Source: a bacterium 1XD8-76
GTDB lineage: Bacteria; Bacillota; Clostridia; Lachnospirales; Lachnospiraceae
Assembly: GCA_003611955.1 (NCBI GenBank)
Contig: RAZE01000015.1
Span: 37,342 to 101,341 of the forward strand
DNA: 64,000 nt
Direction of reading: 5' to 3'
Positions within the stretch are counted from its first letter, which is position 1; each line of letters starts with the position of its first letter. A program made the translations under genes and the position numbers. Of the stretch, positions 59,064-64,000 are shown in pieces. The notes below the pieces were generated by a model. The model ran no database searches. It was not told the origin of the DNA and saw only the letters and a list, made by a program, of their open reading frames with translations.

Positions 59064-59091
59064 CTATAACCTCACATTCCGCCTTATGCAA

Positions 59092-60084
59092 TTAGTTTTC
59101 CTGAATGGTGATAAACAACAATTCCATCACCAGATCAAAATTTACATTGGCATGCAATCTGCTTTTTGCGCTCTCCAGCGCCTTCAATATATTCTCGATC
59201 CCCTCGTAGGCGCTCTTGTCAGCCGCCTTTCTAATATACTGTATTTCCTCCCTGAAAATCAAGTGGTTTGTATCATTTGTCGCCTTAAAGAGAAGAACAT
59301 CGCGATACCATATCGAAATCACATCCAGGTACTCATTTATGTTCATCTGATGGTACTCTCCGATTTTTCTGACCGCCGCCATCACTTCGTGCAATTCCAT
59401 ATTCCGGATATTTTTCACGAGGCTCAGCGCTTCGTTCCGGATATTTTCAAAATCTTCGCTGCTGGCAAGCTGCTTTGCCCGCCCGATGTTTCCCCTCGCG
59501 AAAGCGACACATATGTCAGCTTTGTAGTCCGGTATCATCAGCTCTTTTTTCAGATATTCTTTTACAAGCCCATCCTGCACCGGTTTCATATGGAGCACCA
59601 CACAGCGGCTCAGAATCGTCGGCAGAAGCGCTTCCAGATTCGTCGTCAAAATAATTAACACCGCGTAGGCCGGAGGCTCCTCCAGCGTCTTCAACAGCGC
59701 ATTCTGCGCCTGATCCGTCAGCATCTCTCCCTCGTTTATAATATAGATCTTATAGGGGCTGCTGTAGGGCATGATCGCGATATCGCTGTTGATCTGGCTG
59801 CGCACGTCCTCCACGCCGATCGAATTCGGTCTTTCATGCCTCAGATAAATAATGTCCGGCTGATTGCCGCTCTGAACCTGCCTGCAGGAACGGCATTCCC
59901 CGCAGGGCTCCGTCCCCTGCTTCTCACACTGCAGAGCCGCCGCAAAAACCTTTGTTATGAATTCCTTCCCGGAAAAGCGTTCCCCCTGAATAATATAGGC
60001 ATGTGCAATTTTCTTCCGGGAAATCGCATTCTGTAAATATTCTTTTATGTGTTCCTGCCCGATAATATCCTTAAAACCGCGCAT
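59092..60084 (-). CDS. holB: DNA polymerase III delta-prime subunit
   Basis: ATG 60084 (MRGFKDIIGQEHIKEYL) has GAGGTGGGG upstream; a GTG at 60093 is an alternative. The 330-residue AAA+ clamp-loader subunit has modified Walker A GERFSGKEFIT, the zinc module CEKQGTEPCGECRSC, SYKIYIINEGEM-like Walker B (SPYKIYIINEGEMLTDQA) and LLKTLEEPPAYAV plus sensor LTTNLEALLPTILSRC. It is part of the replication clamp loader. Confidence 0.92.
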   Translation of the reverse strand: MRGFKDIIGQEHIKEYLQNAISRKKIAHAYIIQGERFSGKEFITKVFAAALQCEKQGTEPCGECRSCRQVQSGNQPDIIYLRHERPNSIGVEDVRSQINSDIAIMPYSSPYKIYIINEGEMLTDQAQNALLKTLEEPPAYAVLIILTTNLEALLPTILSRCVVLHMKPVQDGLVKEYLKKELMIPDYKADICVAFARGNIGRAKQLASSEDFENIRNEALSLVKNIRNMELHEVMAAVRKIGEYHQMNINEYLDVISIWYRDVLLFKATNDTNHLIFREEIQYIRKAADKSAYEGIENILKALESAKSRLHANVNFDLVMELLFITIQEN

Positions 60085-60116
60085 AATCCCCACCTCTGCT
60101 TCCGCATTTACCTTTC

Positions 60117-60557
60117 TCAGGTAAAAATATCCAACAACAGTCCTTCTATTTCTCCTATCTTGCTGAGAATCAGAAGATTATCCTTCTCATCTTTCATAAG
60201 TTCCTGAGCCAGATCATCCAGATTCTGATCGATCAGTCTGATAATCCCGTATACACGATGTCTTCCCCTTCTGTCCAGAAAGTTTTCTCTGGTGAAACTG
60301 TGAGAGCGGCTCACTACCTCGTTCAGAAAATCCTTGATCAGACCCCGATATCGCTTCATATCTTTCACATCCCGGCGTTTCCCGAGCCGTTTTCCCTGCA
60401 TCGTGATCTCTTCCATGAGCGCCGTCAGTCTCGCCTGCAGCTCCTGTTCCTCCACACGGCTCGCCAGTGTAAATTTAAAAGTGCCGTCCGACGTTGTCTC
60501 TCTCTCCACCTGCGGTACTTGTGACACCTGTGTCAGTTGATTCACCTTAATGTCCAC
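60117..60557 (-). CDS. yaaR: YaaR-family (DUF327) protein
   Basis: The 146-residue helical protein has [40 protein letters not shown] and [20 protein letters not shown], typical of YaaR. Function is unknown but the position between the nucleotide-kinase gene and holB is conserved in Firmicutes. Its start overlaps the end of the kinase gene by 11 bases. Confidence 0.85.
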   Translation of the reverse strand: MDIKVNQLTQVSQVPQVERETTSDGTFKFTLASRVEEQELQARLTALMEEITMQGKRLGKRRDVKDMKRYRGLIKDFLNEVVSRSHSFTRENFLDRRGRHRVYGIIRLIDQNLDDLAQELMKDEKDNLLILSKIGEIEGLLLDIFT

Positions 60558-61146
60558 AACAAAGCTCCTCTTTGATATATTCTAAGATTTCCGAAAGACA
60601 TCTGTCCAGATCATCATTCATAAAACGTCTCTCTATTCCTGCCGCCGCGATTTTTTCTTCGCTGAAATCCTGCACGTCCGCCAGAAACCGCCGGCACATC
60701 TCCTCGTACTGGGGCTCTCCCTGCGCCCGCTCCCGGTCCAGCGCCCGCTGCAGACGCTCTCCGTCATCCAGATCGATGAACACGGGAACCATCTTCTCCC
60801 CGCCAAAATAGTCCCGCACCTTCTCATAGGACACAAGCGTTCCTATCATCAGATAATTTTTCTCCGCCTCAAAAGTCTCCCGCTCCACCACGGTAAAATA
60901 GCGCCACAGTCCCTGCACCGTATGATACACTCTGTCCTCTATTACCTTGCCTTCCTCCCGCATCTTCTGAAAGCCGGCCTCATCCGTAAAATGGTATTCC
61001 GTGCCGTCCGTCTCTCCCGCCCGGACAGGTCTCGTCGTGTAGAGAACCACCGTGTGAAGCACGGGTTCCTTCTGTTCCAGAAGTCTCTTGTAGACGGTGT
61101 CCTTTCCCGATGAACTTTTTCCCATAAGATAAATGATCTTTCCCAT
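60547..61146 (-). CDS. Guanylate-kinase-like nucleotide kinase
   Basis: 199 residues: P-loop [37 protein letters not shown] (GMP-binding region of guanylate kinases), [14 protein letters not shown], then [20 protein letters not shown]. It sits where tmk (thymidylate kinase) lies in B. subtilis, so it may have replaced or supplement a nucleotide kinase there. It is diverged from housekeeping Gmk (the lid and P-loop differ), so GMP specificity is not certain. Confidence 0.75.
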   Translation of the reverse strand: MGKIIYLMGKSSSGKDTVYKRLLEQKEPVLHTVVLYTTRPVRAGETDGTEYHFTDEAGFQKMREEGKVIEDRVYHTVQGLWRYFTVVERETFEAEKNYLMIGTLVSYEKVRDYFGGEKMVPVFIDLDDGERLQRALDRERAQGEPQYEEMCRRFLADVQDFSEEKIAAAGIERRFMNDDLDRCLSEILEYIKEELCCGH

Positions 61147-61230
61147 AAAAACCTCTGCACCGCAGCGCTTTTATCCCTGTGCGTAACTATTTACAGTTTA
61201 CCATATTTTCTATCTTAAAAGAAGCTTTTC

Positions 61231-62658
61231 TTACGCCTTTTTTAAAACACATATTTTCCCTTCCCGCGAAATTCCTGTAAGATATTCCTTTCTTTTCCTG
61301 ATCCTTTTCATTTTGCGGACAAGCTCTCCGTCTATGATCTCTCCGGGCACAAGGACAGGGATGCCGGGAGGATAAAAATAGAGAAATCCTCCGCTGATCC
61401 TTCCGGCGGCTTCCTCCGGCCGGATCCATTCTCTCTCCCTACACAGAGCCTCATAAATACTCAGCCCGGAAGCGGCGGGCCTCCCACAATAGATATCCTT
61501 CTCTTTTTCATTCCCTTCGGAAGAAACAGACAGCCTCCCGTCAATATTCTCCAGCGCATCCAGAAGTCTCTCCACGCCCTCCTTCGCATCCATGACAGTC
61601 AAAATCCCCAGCGCATAGGAGGGGGCACCCATTTCCATCTGGAGATGATATTTGTCGTACAGGGTCCGGTACAATTCCTGTCCTGTCATCTCCGTTCCGT
61701 TCACCGAAAGGACCAGCTTCCCGGGATCCCTCCTCTCCCCTGCGGGCATGATCCGAATGCAGGATAATCTTTTCGCCCTCTCATCGATCCGCGCCCTGAG
61801 ATCCAGCAGTCTATCGTATCTCTCCGGTCCCTGTTCCAGAATAAAGTCAATGCAGCGATCGATGCTCGCCATGAGAAGGTACGACGGGCTGCTGCTCTGG
61901 TAGACGCTCAAACAGTCTCTCAGTCTCTCCCTGTCGATAATACTCCCCTGCACATGCAAAAGCCCGGTCTGCGTCAGAGAGGGCAATGTCTTGTGAACAC
62001 TGTTTATAACGATATCCGCCCCGCACTCCACCGCACTTCGCGGCGCCTTCTTCGACAACACAAAATGCGCTCCGTGCGCCTCGTCCACGACCAAAGGAAT
62101 CCCATGCCCATGTACCACCTTTGCTATTTCGCAGATATCCGATACGATCCCGTCATAGGTGGGCGAAGTGACCACCACACCGCAGATATCCTCTCTCCCG
62201 CTCAGATGCTTCTCTATCTGCTCCGCAGTGATCTCCCCCTGAATGTCGAAATCCTCGATTCTCCCGGGCCACAGATACTCCGCCTGGAGACGGTTGATCC
62301 TTATGGCGTTATATACCGATTTGTGGCAGTTTCTGGCCACCAGTATCTTTTTGTCATCCCGCGCTATCGACGAAACAGCGCTCAAAATTCCGCAGGTACT
62401 GCCGTTTATCAAAAAAAAGCTCTGCTCCGCATGGTAGACACCGGCGCTCTTTTGCTGCAGTGAGAGCAATAGTCCCCCGGCATCATGCAGATTGTCAAAC
62501 CCCTCGATCTCGGTGATGTCACACTTATAGAGGGGCGAAAGAAAACTTTTATGCGGAGGCAGCGCGTCTTCCTCCGGGAGACGCTTATGCCCTGGCATAT
62601 GGAACGGATAGTAATCTGATTCTCCGTATTGAATTAATTCTTCCCACAGGCTTTTCAC
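61231..62658 (-). CDS. Orn/Lys/Arg decarboxylase-family protein (YaaO-like)
   Basis: GTG 62658 overlaps the HD gene's stop (GTGA) and begins VKSLWEELIQYGES; longer in-frame starts fall inside the upstream gene. The 475-residue PLP enzyme has PFHMPGHKRLP, FLINGSTCGILSAV, VVDEAHGAHFVLSKKAPRSA and INSVHKTLPSLTQTG with the PLP Lys. YaaO/SpeA-type members decarboxylate arginine or lysine. C-terminal FYPPGIPVLVPGE fits the family. Confidence 0.88.
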   Translation of the reverse strand: MKSLWEELIQYGESDYYPFHMPGHKRLPEEDALPPHKSFLSPLYKCDITEIEGFDNLHDAGGLLLSLQQKSAGVYHAEQSFFLINGSTCGILSAVSSIARDDKKILVARNCHKSVYNAIRINRLQAEYLWPGRIEDFDIQGEITAEQIEKHLSGREDICGVVVTSPTYDGIVSDICEIAKVVHGHGIPLVVDEAHGAHFVLSKKAPRSAVECGADIVINSVHKTLPSLTQTGLLHVQGSIIDRERLRDCLSVYQSSSPSYLLMASIDRCIDFILEQGPERYDRLLDLRARIDERAKRLSCIRIMPAGERRDPGKLVLSVNGTEMTGQELYRTLYDKYHLQMEMGAPSYALGILTVMDAKEGVERLLDALENIDGRLSVSSEGNEKEKDIYCGRPAASGLSIYEALCREREWIRPEEAAGRISGGFLYFYPPGIPVLVPGEIIDGELVRKMKRIRKRKEYLTGISREGKICVLKKA

Positions 62659-63200
62659 TTTTTCTTTTTTCTCCGATGTCCCTTTTGCAGATGAACCGTC
62701 TCCAGAAAAGAACAGTATTTGTCTGCCGCCGTCACGACCCAGGCCTCCCTGCACATAGGCAGTTTTATGGTGAGCGGCCACATGTGTTTTACAATGATCT
62801 CTCTTTGTCTGTCTGTCAGTTCATATTCCCGCTCCGCATTCCGAAGCGCCCTCAACGGATGGTGAAATCCATGCAGTCTGTGCGGATTTTCTCTGTCGAT
62901 ATGGTGCCAGTCATACAGGAAATAATCGTGCAGCAGTGCTCCCCGCACCAGATCCCTGCGGTTATGTTCTATCCTCAGCCATTCCGAGAGGAGTACGCTT
63001 TGCCGCGCCACCTGAAGACTGTGTTCTTTTACCGATATCGAGCCATGCTGCATGTTATTTTTGCTTTTATCAAAATTTTCTGAATGCAGAATATCCGAAG
63101 CGTAGTATCGCAGCTCGTTCTGAATTCTTTTCTGTCTCTCAAAATATTTTCTGCGCTTCTCCTTTTTGTGCTCTGTCATATACGTTTTTAGCGTTCTCAT
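62655..63200 (-). CDS. HD-domain phosphohydrolase-like protein
   Basis: Start ATG 63200 (MRTLKTYMTEHKKEKR, GGGAAG upstream) is preferred to the ATG at 63272. The 181-residue protein has the HD metal motifs ISVKEHSLQVARQSVLLSE, RGALLHDYFLYDWH (His-Asp pair), HRLHGFHHPLRALR and MWPLTIKLPMCREAWVVTAA. The substrate is unknown. It is translationally coupled to the decarboxylase gene by a GTGA overlap. Confidence 0.8.
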   Translation of the reverse strand: MRTLKTYMTEHKKEKRRKYFERQKRIQNELRYYASDILHSENFDKSKNNMQHGSISVKEHSLQVARQSVLLSEWLRIEHNRRDLVRGALLHDYFLYDWHHIDRENPHRLHGFHHPLRALRNAEREYELTDRQREIIVKHMWPLTIKLPMCREAWVVTAADKYCSFLETVHLQKGHRRKKKK

Positions 63201-63322
63201 GTCAAGTCTCTTCCCGCAAAATACTCTAATTTCTGTTGTGTCATCTCCATAAGTATAGCACAAAACAGCCAAAATAAAACCCTTATAAACACTATAATAT
63301 AGTATCTATAAGGGTCAACAAA

Positions 63323-63395
<73 letters not shown>

Positions 63396-63413
63396 ATCAG
63401 GCTTTCGCCTTAG

Positions 63414-63487
63414 TAGCGGGGACAGGATTTGAACCTATGACCTTCGGGTTATGAGCCCGACGAGCTTCCAGACTGCTCCACCCCGCG
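63414..63487 (-). tRNA. Initiator tRNA-fMet (CAT)
   Basis: Begins CGCGGGGTGGAGCAGTCTGG. The 1-72 position is unpaired (C/T), and three G-C pairs flank the CAT anticodon (GGGCTCATAACCC), the marks of initiator tRNA. 74 bases. Confidence 0.95.
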
Positions 63488-63514
63488 ATATTTAATTATA
63501 CGGCTTACGCCGAC

Positions 63515-63596
63515 TGGATGGAGGTGGATTCGAACCACCGAAGCAATTTGCAGCAGATTTACAGTCTGTCCCCTTTGGCCACTCGGGAATCCATCC
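63515..63596 (-). tRNA. tRNA-Tyr (GTA)
   Basis: 82 bases, class II with a long variable arm; acceptor GGATGGA/TCCATCC, anticodon GTA in GACTGTAAATC, T-arm GGTGGTTCGAATCCACC. Confidence 0.96.
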
Positions 63597-63619
63597 ATAT
63601 ACATTATTATCTATCACAA

Positions 63620-63692
63620 AGCCGATGAACGGACTCGAACCGTTAACCTGCTGATTACAAATCAGCTGCTCTGCCAATTGAGCCACATCGGC
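63620..63692 (-). tRNA. tRNA-Thr (TGT)
   Basis: 73 bases; acceptor GCCGATG/CATCGGC, anticodon TGT in GATTTGTAATC, T-loop GGTTCGAGTCC. Confidence 0.96.
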
Positions 63693-63766
63693 GTATTTCA
63701 TCAGGCAAATACTCTACAACTGATTCGCTTGATCCGGCCTTCGAGTTACACCAGCATTTTTTTAAA

Positions 63767-63839
63767 TGGGACCTATAGGGCTCGAACCTATGACCCTCTG
63801 CTTGTAAGGCAGATGCTCTCCCAGCTGAGCTAAGATCCC
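63767..63839 (-). tRNA. tRNA-Val (TAC)
   Basis: 73 bases; acceptor GGGATCT/AGGTCCC with one G-T pair, anticodon TAC in GCCTTACAAGC, T-loop GGTTCGAGCCC. Confidence 0.96.
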
Positions 63840-63847
63840 AAGATAAA

Positions 63848-63921
63848 CGACCCAGATCGGACTCGAACCGACGACCTTCGCCGTGACAGGGCGACGCTCT
63901 AACCAACTGAGCCACTGGGCC
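63848..63921 (-). tRNA. tRNA-Asp (GTC)
   Basis: 74 bases; acceptor GGCCCAG/CTGGGTC with discriminator G, anticodon GTC in CCTGTCACGG. First of the six in transcription order within the window. The remaining 79 bases to the edge show no gene, and the promoter must lie further upstream. Confidence 0.96.
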
Positions 63922-64000
63922 AATGTAAACCTGAGGAACTGTCCCCTCAAAACCGAACACTGAAATCCTTTCTCCATCCTCTTTGAAACCTCAACCTTCT

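Noticed and set aside
63655..63977. Overlapping open frames across the tRNA cluster
   Set aside because: They translate tRNA genes (GSSPFIG-type peptides come from T-arms) and are not proteins.

Overview
The window looks like the chromosome of a gut-type Lachnospiraceae (class Clostridia, Firmicutes). The evidence is AGGAGG-type ribosome sites, sporulation genes spmA/spmB, a Bacillus-like yaaO-yaaR-holB-ricT-rsmI gene order, a large-type SRP RNA, and many families typical of that group. No rRNA gene or species-diagnostic sequence is present, so genus is not assigned.

Layout. 1-24 kb is mostly core genome. It starts with a broken junction between a truncated regulator and part of a repetitive surface-like protein. 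It continues with a DUF402 protein, tadA, a glycosyltransferase-GtrA fusion, a large membrane protein, the SRP RNA, and an HTH/GHKL-ATPase/STAS-like regulator with 21-bp-spaced repeats. Then come a zinc-ribbon/leucine-rich-repeat membrane protein with a CdaR-like regulator, an MsmX-type ABC ATPase, a GNAT, metG, and a membrane-anchored Mrr-like nuclease. At 15.3-20.0 kb lies a three-gene cassette with GTGA and ATGA overlaps: nuclease-methylase fusion, HsdS, and a DGQHR-like protein with a deoxyribosyltransferase/TIR-like C-terminus. A PatB/MalY-type lyase, a DUF885 protein and spmA/spmB follow.

24.4-46.6 kb is an accessory island of about 22 kb lying between spmA and hxlA. It begins with a serine-recombinase module whose recombinase carries a C-terminal domain repeated in two neighbouring genes, plus two ParB-like proteins and an XRE regulator. 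Next come a KAP NTPase, a type I toxin-antitoxin-like locus, a sigma-like/remnant-recombinase operon, and a LytTR two-component system co-directional with four small related proteins separated by repeated structured leaders and 7-codon ORFs. After these are a radical SAM/PyrD/HxlR/phosphoesterase group, an iteron field, and a DUF3800 gene. A 43-bp direct repeat and a longer duplicated sequence bracket both the KAP and the DUF3800 cargo, suggesting two versions of one exchangeable locus.

46.6-56.1 kb is a sugar locus: hxlA, hxlB, a D-allulose-type 3-epimerase, a ribose/allose-type ABC importer (binding protein frameshifted at a G7 run), a LacI regulator, an RpiB/LacAB isomerase and a second SIS isomerase. 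Cre/LacI-like palindromes sit upstream. 56.1-63.3 kb returns to housekeeping: acpP, rsmI, a tRNA1(Val)-type methylase, ricT, holB, yaaR, a guanylate-kinase-like gene, an Orn/Lys/Arg decarboxylase and an HD protein. Six tRNA genes (Phe, fMet, Tyr, Thr, Val, Asp) on the minus strand close the window.
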